Positions 50,080-59,200 of a DNA stretch of 64,000 bases are shown piece after piece. The notes beneath the pieces were generated by a model, which ran no database searches, had not been told where the DNA came from, and worked only from the letters and a program-made list of their open reading frames with translations. This DNA is from Methylocaldum sp. 14B. GTDB taxonomy: Bacteria; Pseudomonadota; Gammaproteobacteria; Methylococcales; Methylococcaceae. The stretch spans positions 1-64,000 of the forward strand of contig NZ_MSCV01000003.1 of assembly GCF_002005105.1 (NCBI RefSeq). Reading direction: 5' to 3'. The translations under genes were made by a program, and so were the position numbers. Positions within the stretch are counted from its first letter, which is position 1; each line of letters begins with the position of its first letter.

Positions 50080-50784
50080 TCAGCCGTGGCGTACGGCGAG
50101 TTCCCGGCCGCAGGCTTGGTTTGCCGGCAACGCCTGATCGATGTACTTCGGATACGGCAGGTCAAGTTTATTCATGATATCGATGAATTCCTCGCGACTC
50201 TTGCCGCCTCCCACGCGTGGATTTTTGGCCATCTCCTGTTTGATGGTAGAAACCGTGTTGCCGTTGTAGTCATGCCCCGGATAAACCAGAGTATCGGGCG
50301 ACAGGGTGAACAGTTTCTTGATGATGCTGTCGTACAGCCGACCGGCATCGCCCTGCTGAAAGTCGGTACGCCCGCAACCTCCGATGAACAACGCATCGCC
50401 GGTAAAAACCCGGTCGCCGACGACATAGCTTACGCAGCCGTTGGTGTGGCCGGGAGTGTGCCGCACCTCGATTTCGATGTCCCCTATCTGAAGCAGGATG
50501 CCGTCGGTCACCAGAAGATCGGCGCACATGGCGCCAGCGTCACGGTGCACGACGCTCTTGCTGCCCAAACGCTCGCGCAAAAGCCCGGAGCCCGTAATGT
50601 GGTCGGCATGGACATGAGTCTCCATCGTGTAGCGCAGATCAAGGTCGAGTTTTTTTATTAGGCCAATATAATTTTCGACCTCGGTCGCGACCGGATCGAT
50701 CAGCAACGCGCGACGGGTCCGTTCGCAGGCGAGCAGATAGGTGTAGGTAAAGGTATCGGGTTCAAAAAGTTGTTTGAAGATCAT
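50080..50784 (-). CDS. Persulfide dioxygenase, ETHE1 type
   Basis: Mononuclear iron enzyme of the metallo-beta-lactamase fold that oxidises glutathione persulfide to sulfite. The 234-residue product has the metal-binding set THVHADH, HTPGHTNG, the Asp in FTGDALFIGGCGRTDFQ and YPGHDY, with GCGRTDFQQGDA typical of ETHE1 rather than glyoxalase II. AAGGAGG precedes the ATG. A candidate sigma-54 promoter lies 44 bp upstream, and a FisR-like activator gene is divergent. The enzyme call is strong; the pathway is from context. Confidence 0.9.
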   Translation of the reverse strand: MIFKQLFEPDTFTYTYLLACERTRRALLIDPVATEVENYIGLIKKLDLDLRYTMETHVHADHITGSGLLRERLGSKSVVHRDAGAMCADLLVTDGILLQIGDIEIEVRHTPGHTNGCVSYVVGDRVFTGDALFIGGCGRTDFQQGDAGRLYDSIIKKLFTLSPDTLVYPGHDYNGNTVSTIKQEMAKNPRVGGGKSREEFIDIMNKLDLPYPKYIDQALPANQACGRELAVRHG

Positions 50785-50827
50785 CGTAGCCTCCTTTGGA
50801 TCAGGAATCCGCCAACTCTGACTGACT

Positions 50828-50844
50828 ACTTACAAAGACCGTGC
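50828..50844 (-). promoter_or_regulatory. Candidate sigma-54 promoter of the persulfide dioxygenase operon
   Basis: Minus strand AGGCAC-GGTCT-TTGTAA, against consensus TGGCAC-N5-TTGCAT: the -24 GGCAC is exact, the -12 has GT for GC. The start would be near 50818, 34 bp before the ATG. Confidence 0.6.
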
Positions 50845-50883
50845 CTACGCCGGAACAACCCTTCGCATCTACGGCGTGCCCGG

Positions 50884-50951
50884 CGTTTCGCGGGTTTTTA
50901 CGACTCCTGGCCATGGCCCTACCTACCCGACGTTTCATTATACGTTTCGCG
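50884..50951. promoter_or_regulatory. CGTTTC direct repeats in the divergent region
   Basis: CGTTTCGCG occurs at 50884-50892 and 50943-50951, and a further CGTTTC at 50931-50936 within ACGTTTC-ATTAT-ACGTTTC (50930-50948). They lie 40-105 bp upstream of the candidate sigma-54 promoter, where activator sites are expected. A FisR-like protein is encoded next door. Binding is inferred. Confidence 0.45.
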
Positions 50952-51016
50952 TGATACATTATGTGCAACAAAACACGTCGCTTGAAACACCCCCGAAACC
51001 TTTCAATCGCCTCATT

Positions 51017-52369
51017 GTGAGCCAGTTCTCTCCTTTTCTGAATCGTTGGTTGAGCACCGTCGGACCCGATAGAGCCGTATCGACTTTGGCCGAACTGATG
51101 GGCGGCGCCGTCTTCGTCGTTAACGCAAAAGGCGAAATTTTGCTATGGAGCCGTGGAGCAGAGCGCCTGCTCGGCTTTTCCAGCGAGCAAGTGCTGGGAC
51201 AACCTTGTAGCTCTGCCATCCGTTGCCGAGATCGCGATGTTCGAAATAGCATTGCCCAAGAAGGAAGGATCGACGGCGTTTCGATTGAACTCGATCATGC
51301 ACAGGGCGGAACCGTCCGCGTCAAACGCTCGGCCCAAGCTTTCTTCGACGCCCAAGGGCGTTTTGCGGGAGCGATCGAAATGCTTTGGCCGGCAGAGGCC
51401 GAGCCCAGAACGAAAAGCATCGGACTGCAAGCGGCGGATAAAGCGGAAGTCTTTCATGGCCTCATCACCCGCGATTCCGCCCTCAAGCAAGCCTTCCAAA
51501 TCATCCGCAACGTCGCCCAGACCGAAGCAACGGTTTTGATCCGGGGCGAATCGGGCACCGGCAAGGAATTGGTCGCTCAAGCCCTGCACGAGGAAAGCCA
51601 TCGCCGCAGTCATCCGTTCTTAGCCATCAACTGCGCCACGCTTAGCGCCAATCTGTTGGAAAGCGAGCTCTTCGGGCATGTCCGCGGCGCATTCACTGGC
51701 GCGATCAAGGATCACCAGGGACTGTTCAAACGCGCCGACGGCGGCACGATTTTCCTCGATGAAGTCGCGGAACTCCCGCTGGAGCTGCAAGCCAAGCTGC
51801 TGCGCGTACTCCAGGAGAAAACCTTTATCCCGGTGGGCGGCGATCATCCGATCACCGTGGACGTGCGCATCGTCGCGGCCACCCACCGGTCGCTGCGCGA
51901 GGAAGTCAAGGCCGGACACTTCCGCGAGGATTTGATGTACCGCTTGCGCGTGGTCCCCATCTTTCTGCCGCCGCTGCGGGCACGGCGGCAGGACATCGGT
52001 CTTCTGTTGCAGCACTTCATCGACCAGCACAATCTTCACGGGCCGCGCCGTATCCAGAGCATCGAACCGGAAGCCATGCGGGTGCTTTTGGATCATCACT
52101 GGCCCGGCAACGTGCGCGAACTGCAAAATGTCGTGGAATACGCCTTTGCCGTGGGACGGGGCGACGTACTGCAGCTGGACGATCTGCCGCCCGAATTTCG
52201 AGAAGAGCCCCTATCGCCGACGGTCGCCGACTTGCCGGTAACGGAAAACGAGGCCGATCGCATTCGCCGAGCCCTGGCATCCGCCCATGGCCATATCGAC
52301 CGCGCTGCGCAATTGCTCGGCATGAGCCGAGCGACCTTTTGGAGAAAGCGGAAGAAGTACGGGCTGTGA
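51017..52369 (+). CDS. FisR-like sigma-54-dependent transcriptional activator
   Basis: Domains: N-terminal PAS-like sensor (about residues 20-125, counted from GTG 51017), AAA+ with Walker [15 protein letters not shown] loop and Walker [10 protein letters not shown], and a C-terminal Fis-type helix-turn-helix ([25 protein letters not shown] by position at the end). The sensor has Cys64 and Cys70 (PCSSAIRC). FisR of Cupriavidus senses sulfane sulfur through sensor-domain cysteines and activates sqr-pdo genes; here the gene is divergent from a persulfide dioxygenase. The start is uncertain: GTG 51017 fits the domain, but ATG 50876 gives 47 more residues over the repeats. Confidence 0.85.
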   Translation: MSQFSPFLNRWLSTVGPDRAVSTLAELMGGAVFVVNAKGEILLWSRGAERLLGFSSEQVLGQPCSSAIRCRDRDVRNSIAQEGRIDGVSIELDHAQGGTVRVKRSAQAFFDAQGRFAGAIEMLWPAEAEPRTKSIGLQAADKAEVFHGLITRDSALKQAFQIIRNVAQTEATVLIRGESGTGKELVAQALHEESHRRSHPFLAINCATLSANLLESELFGHVRGAFTGAIKDHQGLFKRADGGTIFLDEVAELPLELQAKLLRVLQEKTFIPVGGDHPITVDVRIVAATHRSLREEVKAGHFREDLMYRLRVVPIFLPPLRARRQDIGLLLQHFIDQHNLHGPRRIQSIEPEAMRVLLDHHWPGNVRELQNVVEYAFAVGRGDVLQLDDLPPEFREEPLSPTVADLPVTENEADRIRRALASAHGHIDRAAQLLGMSRATFWRKRKKYGL

Positions 52370-52681
52370 AAGAACTGCGATATCGTTGCCGTTACGAGCC
52401 GGCATCGGCGACGAACTCGATGACCGTCGCGCGTGTTTGGGGGATCGAACTCGGCCATGGACACGACAGCAGCTCCGCGATCAACGCGGGATTTCCCAGA
52501 CGATCGCTGTTGGTCGCCTACTCTCACGGGACCGTCAGATCGGGATAGCAGAAAAATTCATCCGAGGTCATCCGAACCTTGACCTCTCGAAACGTTCGAA
52601 ATCCGTAGCCTCACGCTGCGCGAGCTTCGCGACAACGTTATAATCTCGCCGTTTTTCTCTTCTTCACGCAACGGGAACATC
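52370..52681 (+). promoter_or_regulatory. argG upstream region with a consensus -10 box
   Basis: A 312-bp gap without a credible gene. TATAAT at 52639-52644, 38 bp before the argG ATG, is a perfect -10; no good -35 lies 16-18 bp before it. I see no recognisable ArgR box. Confidence 0.4.
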
Positions 52682-53908
52682 ATGTCCAACCAGACTGTAA
52701 AAAAGGTCGCCCTCGCCTACTCCGGCGGGCTCGACACCTCTGTCATCCTCAAGTGGCTGCAGGAGACCTACGGCTGCGAAGTCGTCACCTTCACCGCGGA
52801 CATCGGCCAGGGCGAGGAGTTGGAGCCCGCGCGTGTCAAAGCTCAGGCTCTCGGCATCAAAGAAATCTACATCGACGACCTCAAGGAGGAATTCGCCCGG
52901 GATTTCGTGTTCCCGATGTTCCGCGCCAATGCGATCTATGAAGGCGAATACCTCTTGGGAACGTCGATTGCCCGACCCTTGATCGCCAAGCGTCTCATCG
53001 AAATCACCAACGAGACCGGGGCCGACGCCATCGCCCACGGCGCTACCGGTAAGGGTAACGATCAGGTCCGGTTCGAATTGGGCGCTTACGCGCTGCGGCC
53101 CGACATCAAGATCATCGCCCCTTGGCGGGAATGGGATCTGAATTCGCGCGAGAAGCTCCTGGCCTATGCCGAGCGGCACGGCATTCCGATCGAAATGAAA
53201 CGTGGCAAGGCATCGCCCTATTCCATGGATGCCAACCTGCTGCACATCTCCTACGAAGGCGGCATTCTCGAAGATCCATGGGCCGAACCCGAGGAAGACA
53301 TGTGGCGCTGGACCGTGTCCCCGGAAAAAGCAGCGGACAAACCGACCTATATCGAGCTGAGTTACGAGCGCGGCGACATCGTAGCTATCAACGGCGAATC
53401 GCTCTCACCCGCACAAATCCTGGCGAAGCTCAACCAACTGGGCGGCGCTAACGGCGTCGGCCGCTTGGATATCGTCGAAAACCGGTACGTCGGCATGAAG
53501 TCCCGCGGCTGCTACGAAACACCGGGCGGCACCATCATGCTCAGAGCCCATCGCGCCATCGAATCCCTCACGCTGGACCGCGAAGTAGCACATCTGAAGG
53601 ACGAACTGATGCCCCGCTATGCCAGCCTAATTTACAACGGCTACTGGTGGAGCCCGGAACGTCTGATGCTGCAAGAACTGATCGACGCCTCGCAGGCGGC
53701 AGTGAACGGCGAAGTCAGAGTGAAGCTTTACAAAGGCAATGTGACCGTCGTCGGCCGCAAGTCCGACAGCAACAGCCTGTTCGACATGAGCATCGCCACG
53801 TTCGAGGACGATCGCGGCGCGTACAACCAGAAAGACGCGGAAGGGTTCATCAAACTCAATGCCTTACGCATGCGGATTGCTGCGAAAAAAGGTCTGAAGT
53901 TCGTCTAA
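52682..53908 (+). CDS. argG: Argininosuccinate synthase
   Basis: Condenses citrulline and aspartate with ATP in arginine synthesis. The 408-residue product has the N-type ATP pyrophosphatase loop [11 protein letters not shown] (residues 11-21), [13 protein letters not shown], and [15 protein letters not shown]. It is the shorter, common bacterial type. A single gene with its own terminator; no other arg gene is close. Confidence 0.97.
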   Translation: MSNQTVKKVALAYSGGLDTSVILKWLQETYGCEVVTFTADIGQGEELEPARVKAQALGIKEIYIDDLKEEFARDFVFPMFRANAIYEGEYLLGTSIARPLIAKRLIEITNETGADAIAHGATGKGNDQVRFELGAYALRPDIKIIAPWREWDLNSREKLLAYAERHGIPIEMKRGKASPYSMDANLLHISYEGGILEDPWAEPEEDMWRWTVSPEKAADKPTYIELSYERGDIVAINGESLSPAQILAKLNQLGGANGVGRLDIVENRYVGMKSRGCYETPGGTIMLRAHRAIESLTLDREVAHLKDELMPRYASLIYNGYWWSPERLMLQELIDASQAAVNGEVRVKLYKGNVTVVGRKSDSNSLFDMSIATFEDDRGAYNQKDAEGFIKLNALRMRIAAKKGLKFV

Positions 53909-53911
53909 ACG

Positions 53912-53943
53912 AAAAAAGCCCGTGGTCTTACCGCGGGCTTTAA
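53912..53943. terminator. Bidirectional terminator between argG and the sigma-54 activator gene
   Basis: AAAGCCCGTGGT and ACCGCGGGCTTT form a 12-bp stem with one G-T and a 3-base loop. On the left is a run of six A's, giving a U-run for leftward transcripts; rightward there are three T's. It serves two convergent genes. Confidence 0.85.
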
Positions 53944-53988
53944 GAATTCCGTTGGGCGGGAGAGTGAGACCGCCCAGGAAAATGTCTC

Positions 53989-54930
53989 TTAGCTGATTCC
54001 GTATTTCTGCATGCGATAAAGCAAAGTATCCCGTGAGATTCCCAAAAGCCGGGCCGAACGGCTGCGGTTGCCATTGGTCCGCGCCAAGGCCTGGCGAATC
54101 AGATCCATCTCGACTTTTTCCAGATCGATGCCCAGCTCAGGCAAGTCAAATACCGGCTTCTGCGACGGCACCCGATTGACGATCTCCAGAGGCAGATTGC
54201 CCTCATCGATAGTCCGCCCGGCCAGCAGGATGGACAGTCGCTCGCACACATTGCGAAGTTCTCTGACGTTGCCAGGCCAGGAGTAAGTTGCAAGCCGGCT
54301 GAGAGCCGCCTTGCTGAACGAAGCCTCCGGAAGCTTATGCTCTTCGGCAAACTGCATCATAAAGTGCTGCAGCAGCAACTGGATGTCGCCCATGCGCTCG
54401 CGCAACGGCGGTATCTCGATCGGAACGACGTTGAGACGGTAATAGAGGTCTTTACGGAACTCTCCCCGCGCAATCTTTTCCTGAAGATTGGCATTGGTCG
54501 CGGCGATAATCCGGACGTCTACGTTCAACGTATGGGTTTCGCCGACCGGCTGAATCTCGCCGGTCTCGAGGAAACGCAGGAACTTCGCCTGCAGAGCCAT
54601 GGGCAGAGAATCGACTTCGTCGAGGAATACGGTACCCCCGTCAGCGGCTTGAAGACGGCCGGTTTGACCATTCACCGCACCGGTGAACGAGCCTTTGCGA
54701 TGCCCGAACAATTCCGACTCGGCCAACGCCTCGGGAAGTGCGGCGCAATTCAGCGTGATGAAAGGTTTATTTGCACGAGGACTATGTTCTTTCAAAGCAT
54801 GCGCCAGCACCTCCTTGCCGGTACCGGTCTCTCCGACGACCAAAACAGTCACGTCGGTCGCGGCAATCATTCTGGCGCTGCGCAATAACGCCTCGAAATT
54901 CGGTGATTGGCCGATCAGCTTCTCAAACAT
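53989..54930 (-). CDS. Sigma-54 activator without sensor domain
   Basis: A 313-residue enhancer-binding protein that starts almost directly at the AAA+ domain (LIGQSPNFEALLRSARMIA). It has Walker A GETGTGKE, a GSFTGA variant of the GAFTGA sigma-54 contact loop, Walker B GGTVFLDEVDSLP, the arginine-finger segment and a C-terminal Fis helix-turn-helix (RSRSARLLGISRDTLLYRMQ). No receiver, PAS or GAF lies before it, as in PspF, so control would have to come from a partner protein or expression level. Its start is 21 bp after the DsbD_2 gene on the same strand. Target unknown. Confidence 0.9.
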   Translation of the reverse strand: MFEKLIGQSPNFEALLRSARMIAATDVTVLVVGETGTGKEVLAHALKEHSPRANKPFITLNCAALPEALAESELFGHRKGSFTGAVNGQTGRLQAADGGTVFLDEVDSLPMALQAKFLRFLETGEIQPVGETHTLNVDVRIIAATNANLQEKIARGEFRKDLYYRLNVVPIEIPPLRERMGDIQLLLQHFMMQFAEEHKLPEASFSKAALSRLATYSWPGNVRELRNVCERLSILLAGRTIDEGNLPLEIVNRVPSQKPVFDLPELGIDLEKVEMDLIRQALARTNGNRSRSARLLGISRDTLLYRMQKYGIS

Positions 54931-54951
54931 AATCTCACCCTCCTCCTTCTT

Positions 54952-55677
54952 TTAGGAACCTATTGTATGGCGAACCATGGGGTTGAGCCAAGGGAATGCC
55001 GCCAATAGGGCCAAGACAATCAGAGTGACCCCTGCCGCCTGGCGAAATTTCTTCATATTGGACAACCGCACCATTAACGAGGTCATTATACCGACGCCCA
55101 TGACGGCAGGCAAAGTACCTATGCCGAACGCCAACATGGTGAAGGTGCTGCGCACCACATCTCCGGTCGTCGCGGCGAGCGCCAACGCGGTATAGACCAG
55201 ACCGCACGGCAGCCAACCCCAAATCATGCCGAAGATGAAAGCCTTGGGCAAGGTCTCCACCGGGATCAGGCGCCGGCCGTAAGGCTCGATTCTTTTCCAG
55301 ATGATTCCGCCGGCCTTCTCGATGTAAGCGAATCGCGGAAACCAGCCGGCGATATGCAGACCCGCTCCGGCCATGATCAGTGCGGATATGATTTGCAAGA
55401 TGCGATGCCCGTGCCCTTCTCCGAGCGGCATACTGAGAACATGATGAGCAAGACCCGCAAGCAGCCCCCCCAACGAGTAGCTGGCTATGCGCCCCAAGTT
55501 GTAGCTGAATACGAAGGGCATGAGCAGGGATTTTTGCTCGCGGATTTCCCGCCTCAAACTCAGGGTCAGCGAACCGATGATGGAACCGCACATCCCTAAG
55601 CAATGCAGGGAACTGAAAAGCCCCATCAGCAGGGCTACGAGATAGGACGTGCTGAACGCGGTTTCGAGATGGTGCAT
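54952..55677 (-). CDS. DsbD_2 / TauE-like membrane protein
   Basis: A 241-residue protein with about six hydrophobic helices and the motifs SSLHCLGMCG (about residue 22-31) and WGWLPCGLVYTAL (about 158-170), the cysteine-bearing signatures of the DsbD_2 (sulfite exporter TauE/SafE-like) family that often accompanies cytochrome c oxidase or copper-handling genes. The cysteines could bind metal or pass electrons. It is 21 bp upstream of the sensor-less sigma-54 activator. No cco genes are visible. Function unresolved. Confidence 0.82.
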   Translation of the reverse strand: MHHLETAFSTSYLVALLMGLFSSLHCLGMCGSIIGSLTLSLRREIREQKSLLMPFVFSYNLGRIASYSLGGLLAGLAHHVLSMPLGEGHGHRILQIISALIMAGAGLHIAGWFPRFAYIEKAGGIIWKRIEPYGRRLIPVETLPKAFIFGMIWGWLPCGLVYTALALAATTGDVVRSTFTMLAFGIGTLPAVMGVGIMTSLMVRLSNMKKFRQAAGVTLIVLALLAAFPWLNPMVRHTIGS

Positions 55678-55851
55678 AAGGGGGCGAACGATAGCACAAA
55701 AACTTATAGGTATAACAGATCGGGCTTAACGATAAGCTGCCTCGGCGCGTATCCTGGAGAGCCCTTCGTCAGGCAACGTTCAGGCGAGTCGACGGGAGCG
55801 AATCGGGGGTCCCACAGTCAGATTAAGAACTGCCATCGCAGGAGAAATTCC

Positions 55852-56433
55852 ATGAAACTGCGTTTTGCTGCTGTTTATTTTCTTTTCGCGAGTCTGGCCA
55901 CGCCGGCAGGAGCCGCGACTCTTTATCGTTGGACGGATAATTCGGGCACTGTCCGCTACGGCTATCATCCACCCGCGGGCATGAATGCGACTCCGGCCGA
56001 GGACGAGCAGCGAAACCTTTATAAAGGCCCGATCGACGCAGTCTGCCGAAATCTCGCCAAGGACCATTTGCGCCGGATCGATCGGGAAATGGATCGAATA
56101 AAGAAGATGCCGGCCGGTTTGGGACCGGAGTACGAATTGACGCCTGCGGCCAAGCAAGAGTTGATTTTGGACTTGCTCGCTCATCGCGCGGCCCTATTGA
56201 GCGGCAGGAAGGCGTCCGAATTCAGGTCTCCGAGCGGGCAGGACATGGAACGGCTGAAGGAAAGATATCAGGGGGAAAAAGCCCGCTTGCAGCAAGCTTT
56301 GGAATCGAAAGACGAAACGATTCAAACCCAGCAAGATCAACTGGAACGGACGCGCCGGAAGGTTGAGGCCGCAAGGCATATTCCGATTGCGCCATATCCG
56401 ATAGTGGTTCCGGGAATCGTCCACCGCCGCTAA
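55852..56433 (+). CDS. DUF4124-containing secreted protein
   Basis: ATG 55852 has GGAG upstream and gives 193 residues: a signal peptide (MKLRFAAVYFLFASLATPAGAA), a short DUF4124 domain (LYRWTDNSGTVRYGYHPP), a middle region and a charged coiled-coil (about residues 130-180, RLKERYQGEKARLQQALESK). DUF4124 is common in secreted proteobacterial proteins with no defined function. It stands alone between divergent and convergent neighbours. Confidence 0.82.
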   Translation: MKLRFAAVYFLFASLATPAGAATLYRWTDNSGTVRYGYHPPAGMNATPAEDEQRNLYKGPIDAVCRNLAKDHLRRIDREMDRIKKMPAGLGPEYELTPAAKQELILDLLAHRAALLSGRKASEFRSPSGQDMERLKERYQGEKARLQQALESKDETIQTQQDQLERTRRKVEAARHIPIAPYPIVVPGIVHRR

Positions 56434-56440
56434 AAATCGA

Positions 56441-57394
56441 CTATGGACGGATCAGCACCTTAAGGACGCCCGGCCTCTTAGCGAATTCGAAGGCTTCGAC
56501 CGCACGGGCTAGAGAATATTCCGCATCGATCAACGGAGCGGGATCAACGGCTTTCTGCTCCAGCAAGCGCAGGGCCGAACCGAAAGGGCCGCAGCGAGAA
56601 CCGAGCAGCGAAATCTCGTCCACGACCAAGGAAGAAAGATTCACGTTTACGCTGTCCCGATAAGTCGATTTCAACACCAGCGTGCCGCGCTGGCGGACGA
56701 CGCGCCGGGCAAGATCGAAACCGGCCGGCGAACCGGTCGCCTCGATGACGATGTCGTAATGTCGAGCGGGAATCTCGTCTTCGGCAATCAACCGGATTCC
56801 CCGACTCAGAAGCAGCGCTTTCTGCCGGGGATGTCGCGCCGAAACGCACAAATCGCAGCCGGTAAGCGTCAGCGTCTGAGCAATGAGCTGTCCCAACCGG
56901 CCCGCTCCGATCAACAATATTCGATCGCCGGCATTTATCGATATTTGCCGCTGAATTTGCAGCGCCGCGGCGAGTGGTTCGGCAAAGACCGCCGCCTCGT
57001 CCGGCACGGTGTCCGGCACCCGATGCAGATTCCGCAAAGGCAAGGTGAGATATTCGGCGAATGCGCCGTGCCGATCGCGGATACCGAGCACGGTACGGCG
57101 CTCGCAGTGGGTGGGAAGATTTCGCCGGCAGCTCTCGCACTCTCCGCAAGAGACATTGATTTCACCGACTATCCGGCAGCCTATGAGCGTACCATCGGGC
57201 GAGTCGGCGACTTCGCCGACGAATTCATGTCCGGGAATGCCGGCGTAAGGATAATAACCCCGCACCAACTCCAAATCGGTGCCGCAGATGCCTGCGAGCC
57301 GCACCCGAACCAGCGCCTCGCCTGCGGGCGGGACGGGAATGGAAAGATCGTTACGAATGGAGAGCCGTCTGTCTTCCAGCCAAAGGGCTTGCAT
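56441..57394 (-). CDS. Zinc-dependent medium-chain alcohol dehydrogenase family protein
   Basis: ATG 57394 (MQALWLEDRRLSIR) gives 317 residues, slightly short for the MDR superfamily. The catalytic zinc set (ICGTD, GHEFVGEV) and the structural zinc loop CGECESCRRNLPTHC are present, and the Rossmann fold has LIGAGRLGQLIAQ. The frame is open upstream to 57508 but the added residues are unlike the family. Substrate is unknown. It starts 37 bp after pyrF on the same strand. Confidence 0.88.
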   Translation of the reverse strand: MQALWLEDRRLSIRNDLSIPVPPAGEALVRVRLAGICGTDLELVRGYYPYAGIPGHEFVGEVADSPDGTLIGCRIVGEINVSCGECESCRRNLPTHCERRTVLGIRDRHGAFAEYLTLPLRNLHRVPDTVPDEAAVFAEPLAAALQIQRQISINAGDRILLIGAGRLGQLIAQTLTLTGCDLCVSARHPRQKALLLSRGIRLIAEDEIPARHYDIVIEATGSPAGFDLARRVVRQRGTLVLKSTYRDSVNVNLSSLVVDEISLLGSRCGPFGSALRLLEQKAVDPAPLIDAEYSLARAVEAFEFAKRPGVLKVLIRP

Positions 57395-57431
57395 AGCGGG
57401 ACTCGCGAGACGACAAGCCAGAGCTGACGTT

Positions 57432-58166
57432 TTAACTCGCCACCCTCCTGAACACGTTTTCGATCTGCGCCTGCACCTTTTCCGCCGCCTCGCGCGGATT
57501 GTCCGCATCCCGTATCGGGCGGCCGACGACGATGTAATCGGCGCCGTTCAAGAAGGCTTGCTCGACCGTTACAACCCGCTTCTGGTCGTCCGTCGGACGG
57601 TTTTCCACGGGACGAATGCCGGGTGAAATGACCAGCAGCTTTTCGTCAATTTCCTGCCGCAATGCGGGAACCTCAAGGCCCGAAGAAATCACGCCGTCGC
57701 AGCCCAAGGCCAAAGCGCGCCGGGCGCGGGAGAGAACCAAGCGCTGCACGTCGCACTCGAAGCCGAGATCTCTGAGATCGCCTTGATCGAGGCTGGTCAA
57801 TACCGTGACGGCCAGAATCTTGAGATTGTCCTTGGCTTTCGCAGCGGCCTCCATGATCGCATCGTTGCCGTGCACGGTGGCGAATTCGACGCCATGGGCG
57901 CTCAGGGCTCTAACTGCCCGCGCAACCGTTTCCGGCACGTCGAAAAACTTGAGGTCGGCGAAGATCTTCTTGCCCCGTTTCTTGAGCCATTCGATCAATT
58001 CGAAGTAGTCGCCGGCCATGAACAGTTCCAGCCCGATTTTGTAAAAACTCACCGAATCGCCCAAGGTTTCCACCAGGTCCTTGGCTTCGGCAATGCTCGG
58101 CAGGTCCAGAGCCATGATGAGGCGGTCTCGGGAGGGGATAGGTTTCTTCGAAAGGGTGTCGGTCAT
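57432..58166 (-). CDS. pyrF: Orotidine 5'-phosphate decarboxylase
   Basis: Last step of UMP synthesis. ATG 58166 (MTDTLSKKPIPSRDR) has AGAGGAA upstream and gives 244 residues. MALDLPS starts the barrel, the catalytic loop is FADLKFFDVPETV with Asp-Lys-Asp, and the phosphate-binding region is VVGRPIRDADNP. Divergent from the AEC transporter gene. Length is typical. Confidence 0.96.
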   Translation of the reverse strand: MTDTLSKKPIPSRDRLIMALDLPSIAEAKDLVETLGDSVSFYKIGLELFMAGDYFELIEWLKKRGKKIFADLKFFDVPETVARAVRALSAHGVEFATVHGNDAIMEAAAKAKDNLKILAVTVLTSLDQGDLRDLGFECDVQRLVLSRARRALALGCDGVISSGLEVPALRQEIDEKLLVISPGIRPVENRPTDDQKRVVTVEQAFLNGADYIVVGRPIRDADNPREAAEKVQAQIENVFRRVAS

Positions 58167-58262
58167 GGCTGTTCCTCTTTTTCCGGGTCGTTCGACCGCT
58201 GTGATCTCGGTGTCGGCACTGCGATTGCTAGAATAACGCCTCCTCGAACCCAGGAGTCGCGA

Positions 58263-59198
58263 ATGGTTTCCGTGCTGATGCAGATGGCCGTATTGATCCT
58301 GTGCGGCGCAATGTGGCGCATTATACGGCCTGGCGGGCTGGATGCCGATCAAACTCGCTTGGCGCTGACCGCTGTGGTATTTCATCTTTTGCTGCCGGCG
58401 CTGGTGCTTTCCGTGCTGTGGACGGCCGATTTAGGTATCGAGACATTGAAGATTTCGCTGTTCGGCGCGGGGATCATTCTGTTCGGCACCGCCATCACCT
58501 GGCTGGCCGCCCGTCTGGTCAAGCTGGCTCGGCCACGCCTGGGCGCCGCGATGCTGAGCATCGCTTTCTCGAACGTGACTTACATGGGGCTTCCCGTGCT
58601 GGAGCAGACCTTCGGTGCTTGGGCACGCACCATCGTTATTCAAATCGATTTGTTCGCGTCCATGCCGCTGGTTTTTACCCTCGGTATCCTGATCGCCCGG
58701 CACTACGGTACGACGAACTCGGAAAACGGTTCGATGCTCCGCTCTCTGCTGCTCAATCCGCCGCTCTGGGCCGCGGCGGTCGCACTAGGCCTGAATTTCG
58801 CGGGCGTGGCGCAACCCGCCTGGATGGAGCGGTTTTTGATGGGCTTGTCTGCGGCCGTCGTGCCTCTCATGCTGATTTCATTGGGACTCGGCCTGCGCTG
58901 GAATTCCTGGCATAGCCGTAACCTGCCGCTCGCTTCGGTTGTCGTGGCATTCAAAATGGGCGCCATGCCGTTGTTCGGTCTGGGGTTGGGGCTCTCCCTG
59001 GGATTCGAGGGCGATACTCTGACAGCACTCGTATTGGAGGCCGCCATGCCGAGCATGCTGCTCGGCGTCGTTTATTGCGACCGCTACCGGCTCGACACTT
59101 CGTTCTACGCCCTGGCCGTCTCGCTGACCACGCTCTTCGCCATGGTCTCCCTACCTTTCTGGCATCATCGGGTGGCCGCCATACATTCCGGACATTGA
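58263..59198 (+). CDS. AEC-family transporter (auxin efflux carrier type)
   Basis: A 311-residue membrane protein with about ten helices, of the AEC family that includes malonate and other carboxylate permeases in bacteria. ATG 58263 has AGGAG seven bases upstream. SIAFSNVTYMGLPVLEQTFG and the EAAMPSMLLGVVYCDRY segment are typical. It ends 2 bp before the CinA-like gene, so the two form an operon. Substrate unknown. Confidence 0.88.
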   Translation: MVSVLMQMAVLILCGAMWRIIRPGGLDADQTRLALTAVVFHLLLPALVLSVLWTADLGIETLKISLFGAGIILFGTAITWLAARLVKLARPRLGAAMLSIAFSNVTYMGLPVLEQTFGAWARTIVIQIDLFASMPLVFTLGILIARHYGTTNSENGSMLRSLLLNPPLWAAAVALGLNFAGVAQPAWMERFLMGLSAAVVPLMLISLGLGLRWNSWHSRNLPLASVVVAFKMGAMPLFGLGLGLSLGFEGDTLTALVLEAAMPSMLLGVVYCDRYRLDTSFYALAVSLTTLFAMVSLPFWHHRVAAIHSGH

Positions 59199-59200
59199 TC

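Noticed and set aside
50080-50784. Glyoxalase II
   Set aside because: The GCGRTDFQ segment and short length match ETHE1-type persulfide dioxygenase, and the neighbours fit sulfur metabolism.
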